Shown here one piece after another: positions 17,389 through 24,918 of a stretch of 38,489 bases of DNA. A model generated the notes under the pieces. That model was not told the DNA's origin, made no database searches, and saw nothing but the letters and a program-made list of their open reading frames with translations. Where the stretch lies: assembly GCA_007128045.1 (NCBI GenBank), contig SKYG01000294.1, forward strand, positions 1 to 38,489, written 5' to 3'. Made by a program: the position numbers and the translations under genes. The stretch's first letter is position 1; each line of letters begins with the position of its first letter. The DNA is from Bacteroidales bacterium. GTDB taxonomy: Bacteria; Bacteroidota; Bacteroidia; Bacteroidales; UBA7960.

Positions 17389-17396
17389 CAAAATTA
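17389..17396 (-). promoter_or_regulatory. Candidate -7 box (TAATTTTG) for alaS
   Basis: The minus strand reads TAATTTTG, a TAnnTTTG match 56 nt before the alaS start. It lies only 13 bp from the opposite-strand box at 17410, so the two promoters would be closely back to back. Confidence 0.4.
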
Positions 17397-17409
17397 CAGG
17401 TTTTTTCTT

Positions 17410-17417
17410 TAGTTTTG
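17410..17417 (+). promoter_or_regulatory. Candidate -7 box (TAGTTTTG) for M23 peptidase operon
   Basis: TAGTTTTG matches TAnnTTTG. It would give a leader of roughly 190 nt before ATG 17611. A TTGACA at 17381 is spaced too far for the usual -33 position. No structured RNA was recognised in the leader. Confidence 0.35.
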
Positions 17418-17610
17418 CACTGAAGGAAAAGGAGAATCCCTTCCCATCTGCTAAGATGACCAATATGTGTATGTTTTATCTGTCGGCAATATAATACATT
17501 CTGACAGACTCAGTGCCTTTTTGCAGGCATGTTTTGTTTGCAACAGGCCGCTTTATAAAGTACATACACTGCTTGGTTTTGAGTAACAAAGAAGATCACT
17601 GCCAGACATT

Positions 17611-18579
17611 ATGGGAAACGTCAAATACCGTTTTAATACCAAGTCGCTTACTGTTGAAAAAGTTACCATAACCTTATGGGATAAACTAAAGGTGTTAATG
17701 CGTATCGTGCTGGCCGGGATGGTATTCTCGGTTATCGTACTTACCATTGGTTATACCTTTTTCGATTCGCCCAAAGAAAAGGTTTTGCGACGGGAGATCG
17801 AACAATATAAGGTTCAGTATCAAATTATTAACGACCGCATGGATCTGCTGGCATCAGCTCTCGAAGATATTCGCGAGCGTGACGATCATATTTACAGGGT
17901 GATTTTTGAAGCAGAACCAATTCCCAGAACCATTCGTGAAGCAGCATTTGGGGGCACCGACCGTTACGCCCCATACCGGGGTTTTCAAAACACCCAGCTG
18001 ATCTCTGAAACTATGCAACGCCTCGATCAGCTCACCCGCCAGCTGTATGTCCAGTCCAAATCGTACGACGAAGTGTTTGAGATGGCAAAGAACAAGACAG
18101 ACATGCTCGCTTCAATTCCGGCTATCGTTCCGATTGCCAGAGGTACCGAAAGATTGGTTTCCGGGTTCGGATACCGCATCCATCCTATATATAACGTCAG
18201 AAGAATGCACACTGGTGTTGACTTCACCGCTCCGACCGGCACACCCATCTATGCAACAGGCAATGGCGTTGTTGTTGAGGCAGATAGAAATAACCACGGA
18301 TACGGACGGATGGTGCTTATAGACCACGGATATGGATACCAGACACTGTATGCACATTTAAGTGTGATACAGGTGAAACCGGGCCAGGAAATTAAAAGAG
18401 GAGAGGTTATCGGCCTGGTAGGCAACACGGGTATCTCTAAAGCCCCACACCTGCATTATGAGGTAATTCGCAACGGCAGAAAGGTGAACCCCGTGGGGTA
18501 TTTCTTCAACGACCTTACACCGGAAGAATTCGAATATATCATTGAAGTGGCATCCAGAGAAAATCAATCTCTTTCCTGA
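17611..18579 (+). CDS. Membrane-anchored M23 metallopeptidase
   Basis: A 322-residue peptidoglycan endopeptidase-type protein. Seen: a short basic cytoplasmic N-terminus, one membrane segment at about residues 31-50, a coiled-coil-like region (about 55-90), then the LytM/M23 domain with GYRIHPIYNVRRMHTGVDFT (zinc ligands H200, D204), YAHL (H249) and KAPHLHYEV (H280, H282). The intact HxxxD and HxH sets indicate an active zinc site, unlike EnvC- or NlpD-type activators that lose ligands. The stop codon overlaps the MerR start (TGATG), so the two are probably translationally coupled. The likely role is cell-wall remodelling in the periplasm. Confidence 0.92.
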   Translation: MGNVKYRFNTKSLTVEKVTITLWDKLKVLMRIVLAGMVFSVIVLTIGYTFFDSPKEKVLRREIEQYKVQYQIINDRMDLLASALEDIRERDDHIYRVIFEAEPIPRTIREAAFGGTDRYAPYRGFQNTQLISETMQRLDQLTRQLYVQSKSYDEVFEMAKNKTDMLASIPAIVPIARGTERLVSGFGYRIHPIYNVRRMHTGVDFTAPTGTPIYATGNGVVVEADRNNHGYGRMVLIDHGYGYQTLYAHLSVIQVKPGQEIKRGEVIGLVGNTGISKAPHLHYEVIRNGRKVNPVGYFFNDLTPEEFEYIIEVASRENQSLS

Positions 18580-18914
18580 TGGACAAACCCCCTTCTAACC
18601 CAGAACGCGTATATTATTCCATAGGTGAGGTGGCCCGTTTGTTTAATGTAAACACCTCGCTGATAAGATTCTGGGAAAAAGAATTTGACCTCATCCGCCC
18701 ACACAAAAACAAAAAAGGCAACCGCCAATTCACGCCGAAAGATGTCGATAATTTCCACAAAATATTTCACCTGGTAAAAGAAAGAGGCTATACCCTGCAA
18801 GGAGCCAAAGATAAGCTAAAAGAACAACCCGAGTCCCTCGACAGGGACTTTGAAATTTATAAAACACTGGAAAAGCTAAAAGAGTTTTTGACTGTTTTGA
18901 AAAAACAGTTGTAA
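18579..18914 (+). CDS. MerR-family transcriptional regulator
   Basis: A 111-residue protein with an N-terminal winged-helix MerR domain: YSIGEVARLFNVNTSLIRFW (residues 13-32), then NRQFTPKDVDNFHKIFHLVK, followed by a short helix ending LTVLKKQL. No effector-binding domain or metal-binding cysteines are present, so it is a small stand-alone type. Its start overlaps the stop of the M23 peptidase gene. The overlap implies co-expression, but no operator can be identified. The regulated genes are unknown. Confidence 0.9.
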   Translation: MDKPPSNPERVYYSIGEVARLFNVNTSLIRFWEKEFDLIRPHKNKKGNRQFTPKDVDNFHKIFHLVKERGYTLQGAKDKLKEQPESLDRDFEIYKTLEKLKEFLTVLKKQL

Positions 18915-18925
18915 CAACTTATCAT

Positions 18926-18960
18926 TTCAACAACTCAACAACTCAACATTTCAACAATTT
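18926..18960. repeat. AACAACTC-type short repeat
   Basis: The MerR-MFS spacer contains TTTCAACAACTCAACAACTC followed by AACATTTCAACAATTTT, an imperfect array with an 8-bp period. It ends 15 bp before the MFS start codon. Confidence 0.7.
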
Positions 18961-18975
18961 TCCAAACTTATCCTT

Positions 18976-20382
18976 ATGGTCGAAACAATAAAAAACAGAA
19001 TCAACGACTCAGCATCCACCCGCTGGGGGATTATGCTCCTGGTAAGTTTTACGATGGCTACCAATTATTACTTCTATGATGCCCTTTCTCCATTAAAGTT
19101 TCTGATGGAACGGGAACTGGGGTTCAGCTCAGCCGACTATGGGTTTTTTACAGCAGCCTACTCCATACCAAATGTATTTCTGCTGATGGCCGTTGTGGGA
19201 GGGATTATTCTGGACAAGATTGGCATTCGTATTACCGGTTTTGCCTTCATTTTCATCCAATTCGCAGGAGCTGTTGTTACCGCATATGGTGCTTCCCCCT
19301 ATTTTAACCAGGGAGGCTTTGGCTACGATTTTATGAACTCCTTCTGGACCAATTATTCACCAGCATTAAAAACCACATCCCTCGGCTTTTTCCTTTTCGG
19401 ACTGGGGGCGGAAACAAGTATCGTTGTTATCTCCAAGGTCATCGTAAAATGGTTTAAAGGCAAAGAAATTGCCCTGGCCCTTGGCTTGAATATTGCCATT
19501 GCACGGCTGGGCATGGGGGCCGCCATGATCTTATCTCCACGACTCATTATCGACAGCACTGCCATTTTGCCTCTCTGGAATAACTGGACAGCACCCATCT
19601 GGTTTGGGGCCTTATTGCTCGGAATAGGGCTGTTGGCATTTTTGGTGTATATGATATGGGACATCCGATTCGACCGGGAGGTAAAAGAACGCATGGAGGC
19701 CGACCCCACTGAGGAGTTCAGATTGAAAGACCTTGCCAAACTAATGACCAACCGCAGCTTTCTGCTGATCTCAGCACTGTGTGTCACCTTCTATTCGGCT
19801 GTGTTCCCATTCATGAAATATGCACCAGACCTGATGATCAACAAATTTGGCGTGAACCCAACCCTGGCAGGAGATATTGCCTCGATACTGCCTTTCGGCA
19901 CATTGGTATTCACCCCTGTTTTCGCATACATCTGCGATTATAAAGGCAAGTCTGCTTCCCTTATGCTAATAGGAAGTTTGCTGCTCGTATTCGTGCATAT
20001 GACGTTTGCCGTAACAACCCTGACACCATTTATTCCTATGTTCGTGCTAGGCGTTGCCTTCTCCCTGGTTCCTGCTGCCATGTGGCCGGCAGTGGCTAAG
20101 ATTGTAGAAACCAATAAGATTGGTACGGCTTATGGAGCCATGTTTACCATACAGGCCTTCGGACTAATGGTTTTCCCATACCTGATCGGGGTGGTACTCG
20201 ATCATTACAACCCAGGCGTGGCTGAAACCCTGACGGCAGGAGGAGAAGCTGTCTATAACTACACCATGCCCCTGCTGATGATGGCCGCACTGGGTGTAAT
20301 TGGATTCGTATTTGCCATTCTGCTCAAGAGAGATGATAAAACGTCTGGCTACGGATTGGAACTACCCAATAAAATGGATTGA
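18976..20382 (+). CDS. MFS transporter
   Basis: A 468-residue major facilitator with about 12 hydrophobic segments in two halves. Seen: WGIMLLVSFTMATNYYFYDA as the first membrane segment, the motif-A-like GGIILDKIGIRITG after the second, a central cytoplasmic loop DIRFDREVKERMEADPTEEF, and ICDYKGKSASLMLIG as the matching motif-A loop in the second half. The C-terminus is cytoplasmic (KRDDKTSGYGLELPNKMD). The substrate cannot be read from the sequence. hldD follows 55 bp downstream, but no functional link is evident. Confidence 0.88.
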   Translation: MVETIKNRINDSASTRWGIMLLVSFTMATNYYFYDALSPLKFLMERELGFSSADYGFFTAAYSIPNVFLLMAVVGGIILDKIGIRITGFAFIFIQFAGAVVTAYGASPYFNQGGFGYDFMNSFWTNYSPALKTTSLGFFLFGLGAETSIVVISKVIVKWFKGKEIALALGLNIAIARLGMGAAMILSPRLIIDSTAILPLWNNWTAPIWFGALLLGIGLLAFLVYMIWDIRFDREVKERMEADPTEEFRLKDLAKLMTNRSFLLISALCVTFYSAVFPFMKYAPDLMINKFGVNPTLAGDIASILPFGTLVFTPVFAYICDYKGKSASLMLIGSLLLVFVHMTFAVTTLTPFIPMFVLGVAFSLVPAAMWPAVAKIVETNKIGTAYGAMFTIQAFGLMVFPYLIGVVLDHYNPGVAETLTAGGEAVYNYTMPLLMMAALGVIGFVFAILLKRDDKTSGYGLELPNKMD

Positions 20383-20437
20383 CAAACAGACAGATACAAG
20401 GTATAGATACCGGCTTATCGAAAAAACTCTTAATGAT

Positions 20438-21403
20438 ATGATCGTTGTAACAGGTGCCGCTGGTTTTATTGGAAGTTGCCTGGTAAACAAACTGAATAAT
20501 AAGGGGTATAAAGAAATTGTGGTGGTTGACGATTTCTCTGACGAAGAGAAAAACAAAAACCTCAACAACAAAATATTCAGGCAGAAACTAAACAGAAAAG
20601 TATTTTTTGAATGGCTACAGGAAAACCATTCGCAAGTAAATTTCATTTTCCATATAGGCGCACGAACCGACACCACAGAGTTTGACAAAAGTATATTTGA
20701 TCAGCTCAACCTCAATTACTCAAAACAACTTTGGGAACTTTGCAGCCAATATACAATACCTTTGGTGTATGCTTCCTCTGCAGCCACCTACGGGGCTGGT
20801 GAATTTGGATACAAAGACGATGACGGCCTGGTTGAACAACTGAAACCATTAAACCCCTACGGAGAAAGCAAGAATGATTTTGACAAATGGGTGCTAAAGC
20901 AAAAGAGCCAGCCTGCTTTCTGGGCAGGGCTTAAGTTTTTTAACGTTTACGGCCCAAATGAATACCATAAAGGCCGGATGGCATCGGTGATATTCCACGC
21001 TTATAACCAGATCATCCAACATGGGATAATGAAGTTGTTCAGATCACACCATCCTGACTTCAAAGACGGTGAACAGAGCCGGGATTTTGTCTATGTAAAA
21101 GATGTGGTGAATGTTTGTTATTTTCTGATGCTGCAAAAAAGACCATCTGGAATCTATAACCTGGGTACAGGCGTTGCCCGAACATTTAATGACCTGGCAA
21201 AGGCCTGTTTCACGTCTCTAGACAAAAAACCACAAATAGAATACATAGACACCCCTGAAGATATCCGCCAAAAATACCAGTATTTCACCCAGGCCGAAAT
21301 GAATAAGCTTCGCGCTATTGGGTATACAGATCATTTCTATACACTCGAACAAGGTATTCGTGACTATATCCAAAACTATCTTGTGGGCAATAACTATTAT
21401 TGA
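20438..21403 (+). CDS. hldD: ADP-L-glycero-D-manno-heptose-6-epimerase
   Basis: A 321-residue short-chain dehydrogenase/reductase that makes the L,D-heptose precursor for the LPS inner core. Seen: N-terminal MIVVTGAAGFIGSCLVNKL NADP-binding motif, HIGARTDTTEFD (the HldD signature), VYASSAATYGAGEFGYKDD, catalytic NPYGESKNDFDKWVL, FNVYGPNEYHKGRMASV and DFVYVKDVV. The ATG at 20438 is chosen because it puts the glycine motif at the N-terminus as in the family; an open frame extends upstream into the MFS gene. Its presence supports an LPS-bearing Gram-negative. Confidence 0.95.
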   Translation: MIVVTGAAGFIGSCLVNKLNNKGYKEIVVVDDFSDEEKNKNLNNKIFRQKLNRKVFFEWLQENHSQVNFIFHIGARTDTTEFDKSIFDQLNLNYSKQLWELCSQYTIPLVYASSAATYGAGEFGYKDDDGLVEQLKPLNPYGESKNDFDKWVLKQKSQPAFWAGLKFFNVYGPNEYHKGRMASVIFHAYNQIIQHGIMKLFRSHHPDFKDGEQSRDFVYVKDVVNVCYFLMLQKRPSGIYNLGTGVARTFNDLAKACFTSLDKKPQIEYIDTPEDIRQKYQYFTQAEMNKLRAIGYTDHFYTLEQGIRDYIQNYLVGNNYY

Positions 21404-21469
21404 GACAGCATCCTACAGCTTTAATACTGTGATTATTTCCAACGCAGCACAAGGCCACTTACAAATTAG

Positions 21470-21498
21470 AAAAACAAAGTTTTAAAGGGTAATAGCAT
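21470..21498 (-). repeat. 29-bp 3'-flanking element, copy 1
   Basis: This stretch matches 37616-37644 at 26 of 29 positions. It contains AAAACAAAGTTTT, a 5-bp A/T-rich inverted repeat with a 3-nt loop. Both copies lie just downstream of minus-strand genes, here 20 nt after the AcpH-type stop. A role as a weak terminator or RNA-end signal is possible. Confidence 0.7.
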
Positions 21499-21518
21499 AA
21501 AATGTAGTTGCCCTCCTG

Positions 21519-22151
21519 CTAATAGAATTGCCTGGCAATGGTCGGTTCTTCTTTGCCAAAATGGTGGTGATGGGTAATGCCAAGCCGCTCTACATAGGCT
21601 ATCAGGTCAGGAAAAAATGTGGCAAACTCCGCCCCAAACTCATCATAATATTGCTCAAGGTCTTCAACCGCTGTTTCCATGCCTGACTTGAATGGAGTTC
21701 GCTTTGCAAGGCCCTGGAAATGCTGCTTTAGCTTGTCAAGGTTGGATTAGTTGACCAGCCAGTTCGAAGCAATCATAAATGGCAACAGGTTCTTGGCACG
21801 TACCGGAAGCATAAAATAGTTCCTCAGCAACAACCCATAGGCATGACTTACAAACCTGGGAAGAGGCTGTATAGAATATTCACTCCAGTTTCTGGCCAGA
21901 TAATGATCGTAAAACATGTCGACAATCACCCCGGAATATAATCGATACCTGTTTCGCAAACGCCGCTTGCTCTGGTCTACAATGGGATGGTTGTCGGTGA
22001 AACTATCTATTTTGCGATGTAACTCTATACCCCTGACTACCCCATCCTGATAACTTTCAATCTGACGACCCTTGACCATATCGGCAATAAAGTTGCCAAT
22101 AATCAACTCCTGATCATCGCCTGCAAGGTATAAATGTGCCAGAAAATTCAT
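21519..22151 (-). pseudogene. AcpH-type acyl-carrier-protein phosphodiesterase, split by in-frame TAA
   Basis: The first 134 codons (ATG 22151) read MNFLAHLYLAGDDQELIIGN, then FIADMVKG, HRKIDSFTDNHP and VDMFYDHYLARNW, all marks of the AcpH/DUF479 family that removes phosphopantetheine from ACP. At 21747-21749 the frame meets TAA, directly after NWLVN. Past it the same frame stays open for 75 more codons (SNLDKLKQHFQGLAKRTPFK onward, ending IARQFY then TAG). The total of 210 positions fits the family length of about 190-200. A single substitution in a Tyr codon (TAT or TAC to TAA) would explain this. It could be a true nonsense mutation, a sequencing error or, less likely, readthrough. Confidence 0.8.
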
Positions 22152-22275
22152 TGATAGTGGTGTTATAACTTATTCACGTTTACACTAAAAAAACCATAAC
22201 TATTCTGTCTTCATTTTGTTAGATTAAAGATACATCAAATAATTTCAAAAATAATGCCAGAATAAAATAATTATT

Positions 22276-22294
22276 GATCAGATTCAGTCTGATC
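22276..22294. promoter_or_regulatory. Perfect 7-bp dyad upstream of iorA promoter
   Basis: GATCAGA-TTCAG-TCTGATC is a 19-nt inverted repeat centred about 37 bp upstream of the start site predicted from the TAGTTTTG box at 22308. That position suits an operator covering the -33 region. No regulator gene is adjacent. Confidence 0.4.
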
Positions 22295-22307
22295 GGCAAG
22301 AATTATA

Positions 22308-22315
22308 TAGTTTTG
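22308..22315 (+). promoter_or_regulatory. Candidate -7 box (TAGTTTTG) for iorA
   Basis: TAGTTTTG matches TAnnTTTG, 53 nt before ATG 22369. A good -33 TTTG is absent, which could fit a regulated promoter given the dyad just upstream. Confidence 0.45.
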
Positions 22316-22368
22316 TATACGACACAACAACGTTCTTTTGTCTTTATCTTCTTAAAGCGTACTTTTCT

Positions 22369-23982
22369 ATGCGAACTCTTTTATTGTTAGGTGACGAAGC
22401 GATTGCACAAGCAGGCATCGACGCAGGCATGTCAGGGGTTTATGCCTATCCGGGAACTCCCTCAACCGAGATCACAGAATATGTAAGGTCTTCCAAAGAA
22501 GCACACGAGCTGGGCATTGTTGCCAAATGGTGTGCAAATGAAAAAACGGCTGCAGAAACGGCACTCGGCATGTCGTACGCCGGAAAAAGAACCATGACAT
22601 GCATGAAACACGTGGGCCTGAATGTTGCTGCTGACCCATTTATCAACTCCGCCCTTACCGGAACCAATGGCGGGTTGCTATTCGTTGTTGCCGACGACCC
22701 ATCCATGCACTCATCACAAAATGAACAGGATTCCCGCTTTTTTGGGAAATTCGCCTTGTTACCAATTCTTGAACCATCAAACCAACAAGAAGCATACGAT
22801 ATGGTTTTCGAAGGATTTGACCTTTCAGAAAGGTATAAAGTCCCGGTCATGATACGCATTACCACCCGGCTCGCTCATTCCAGATCAGGGGTGGTCAGAA
22901 AAACCAGCAGGAAACAAAATAAGTTGCGTTTGCCTGAAAGCCCCTTGCAGTTTGTGCTGCTGCCAGCGGTAGCAAGAAAAAAATACAATACACTCTTAAA
23001 CACCATAGGTTCTTTTGAAACAGAGGCATTGTCATCTCCGTTTAACTCCTTCAAAGATGGACATGATAAGAGCATGGGCATTATAGCATGTGGACTGGCA
23101 TATAATTATCTGATGGAGAATTACCCTGACCGCAATCCTCCTTTTCCGGTATTGAAAATTTGTCAGTACCCTGCGCCAGCAGAATTATTCAGGGATATCC
23201 ATGACCATTGTGAAAGCATACTGGTGCTGGAAGAAGGCTTTCCTATGATTGAAGAATTGCTCAAGGGGTTATTGGCTTCCGGCAAAAAGATCAGGGGACG
23301 CCTGGATGGCACCATTCCCCGAGCGGGAGAGCTAAACCCAACTATTGTTGCCGAAGCACTGGGGTTTCCCCGGCAAACCATTACACCCATTCCTTCGTTG
23401 GTGGTGCCACGCCCACCTTCACTGTGTAAAGGATGCCCCCACATCGACAGCTTTCTGGGACTAAACGAGGCCATAGAAAGCTATGGAAAAGGCAGGGTGT
23501 TTTCAGATATAGGCTGTTACACCCTGGCCGCATTGCCACCCTATGAATCGATCTACTCCTGTGTCGACATGGGTGCTTCTATAACCATGGCGAAGGGAGC
23601 AGCAGATGCAGGGCTGAAACCTGCCGTGGCAGTGATTGGAGACAGCACATTCACCCATTCGGGAATCACCGGATTGCTGGATGCAGTAAACGACCATTCA
23701 ACGATTACTGTTATTATTCTCGACAATGCCACCACCGCCATGACGGGCGGACAACCTTCAGCTGCCCTGAACAGGATTGAAGCCATTTGCAAGGGCGTAG
23801 GGGTAGAAGAAAACCATATCAGGGTGATGAAACCCCTCAGAAAACAACATGAATACAATACCCAAATACTGAAGGAAGAGCTTGAATATGACGGCGTATC
23901 AGTTATCATAGCCCGCAGGGAATGCATACAAACACTCAACAAACGTATGCGCGAAAAATTTAAGGATAAAACCAAATCGTAA
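22369..23982 (+). CDS. iorA: Indolepyruvate ferredoxin oxidoreductase, alpha subunit (no ferredoxin domain)
   Basis: A 537-residue TPP-dependent subunit that, with IorB, oxidatively decarboxylates aryl pyruvates to aryl-acetyl-CoA while reducing ferredoxin. Seen: GVYAYPGTPSTEITEY at the N-terminus, KHVGLNVAADPFINSALTG, the cysteine motif CKGCPHIDSFLGL near residue 350, and the TPP-binding run GDSTFTHSGITGLLDA through ILDNATTAMTGGQPS. The chain stops shortly after IIARRECIQTLNKRMREK. The two C-terminal 4Fe-4S clusters of the classical archaeal subunit (8 Cys, about 600-650 residues) are missing. iorB follows after a 152-bp repeat-filled spacer. The enzyme implies anaerobic amino-acid metabolism. 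Confidence 0.92.
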   Translation: MRTLLLLGDEAIAQAGIDAGMSGVYAYPGTPSTEITEYVRSSKEAHELGIVAKWCANEKTAAETALGMSYAGKRTMTCMKHVGLNVAADPFINSALTGTNGGLLFVVADDPSMHSSQNEQDSRFFGKFALLPILEPSNQQEAYDMVFEGFDLSERYKVPVMIRITTRLAHSRSGVVRKTSRKQNKLRLPESPLQFVLLPAVARKKYNTLLNTIGSFETEALSSPFNSFKDGHDKSMGIIACGLAYNYLMENYPDRNPPFPVLKICQYPAPAELFRDIHDHCESILVLEEGFPMIEELLKGLLASGKKIRGRLDGTIPRAGELNPTIVAEALGFPRQTITPIPSLVVPRPPSLCKGCPHIDSFLGLNEAIESYGKGRVFSDIGCYTLAALPPYESIYSCVDMGASITMAKGAADAGLKPAVAVIGDSTFTHSGITGLLDAVNDHSTITVIILDNATTAMTGGQPSAALNRIEAICKGVGVEENHIRVMKPLRKQHEYNTQILKEELEYDGVSVIIARRECIQTLNKRMREKFKDKTKS

Positions 23983-24022
23983 ACACATAAATGCCCATGT
24001 CGAAGATCCCGATTGTTCAGAA

Positions 24023-24134
24023 CTTCGCTTCGCTACGAGTTGCGGGTTGTGGGTTGCGGGTTAAACTTTAAACCTTAAACTTTAAACTGACTTTTCGACA
24101 TTCAGACATTCAGACATTTAGACAATTTTAACAT
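24023..24134 (+). repeat. Repeat-built leader of iorB
   Basis: The iorA-iorB spacer strings together 7-bp units (GCGGGTT, GTGGGTT; then TTTAAAC, CTTAAAC, TTTAAAC) followed by TGACTTTTCGACATTCAGAC and two more ATTCAGAC-like units. The last 47 nt (24088-24134), directly before ATG, match 35701-35748 before folA with one substitution and one single-base indel. Confidence 0.85.
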
Positions 24135-24725
24135 ATGAAAAAAGACATTATTCTTGCCGGAGTTGGCGGACAAGGGATTTTATCGATCGCGGCTATAATA
24201 GGCTACGCTGCTATAGAATCAGGCTTATACCTTAAACAAGCCGAAGTGCATGGAATGAGCCAGAGAGGCGGCGATGTGCAATCTCACCTGCGCCTCTCTT
24301 CCGAACCTATTGCCTCCGACCTGATACCATATGGGAAGGCAGATCTGATCATCTCTGTTGAGCCCATGGAAAGCTTGCGATATCTCCCTTACCTTAGTCA
24401 GACAGGGTGGCTGGTAACCAACAGCAAACCTTTTGTCAACATGACAAATTATCCCAACCCGGACGACATCATGAAGGAACTGCAACAAATTCCAAATAGT
24501 ATTGTTCTTGATGCCGAAGAAATAGCCACCGAAGCAGGAAGCATTAAATCAGCAAATATGGTGATACTAGGCGCTGCATCACCTTTTCTGGATATAGCTT
24601 ACGATAATATCGAAAAAGCCATCCATGCAGTATTCGGCAAAAAGGGCGAAGATGTTGTTGCCATAAACCTCGTTGCATTACAATCAGGACGAAATATAGC
24701 TGAACAATCGATCAAACGACCATGA
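24135..24725 (+). CDS. iorB: Indolepyruvate ferredoxin oxidoreductase, beta subunit
   Basis: A 196-residue gamma-domain-type subunit partnering IorA. Seen: the N-terminal DIILAGVGGQGILSIAAIIG nucleotide or cofactor loop, the conserved KQAEVHGMSQRGGDVQSHLR, and ADLIISVEPMESLRYLPYL. Length fits the family. The start ATG sits in CATATGAAA directly behind a leader nearly identical to that of folA, so its expression may share a post-transcriptional feature with that gene. Transcription with iorA is likely but not assured, given the 152-bp repeat spacer. Confidence 0.93.
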   Translation: MKKDIILAGVGGQGILSIAAIIGYAAIESGLYLKQAEVHGMSQRGGDVQSHLRLSSEPIASDLIPYGKADLIISVEPMESLRYLPYLSQTGWLVTNSKPFVNMTNYPNPDDIMKELQQIPNSIVLDAEEIATEAGSIKSANMVILGAASPFLDIAYDNIEKAIHAVFGKKGEDVVAINLVALQSGRNIAEQSIKRP

Positions 24726-24918
24726 AATGTCTGCAAAATATATGTTGTGGGTAATTCACCACTCCGGATGCATGAACATCGCCAATGATACAAATAATAA
24801 TCCTGAACCAAACATCCCTTTACTTGTTTTACTACATATACCTAAAAGAAGGAATATAAACTATTACATTGATTTTACATTCTGCGAATAACAAACCACC
24901 AACTGTAATAAAATAACT

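Noticed and set aside
17454..17492. 12-codon ORF in the alaS-M23 spacer
   Set aside because: Too short, with no recognisable motif or support.
20300..20437. 46-residue N-terminal extension of HldD
   Set aside because: It overlaps the MFS gene in another frame, and the family's glycine motif begins right after ATG 20438.
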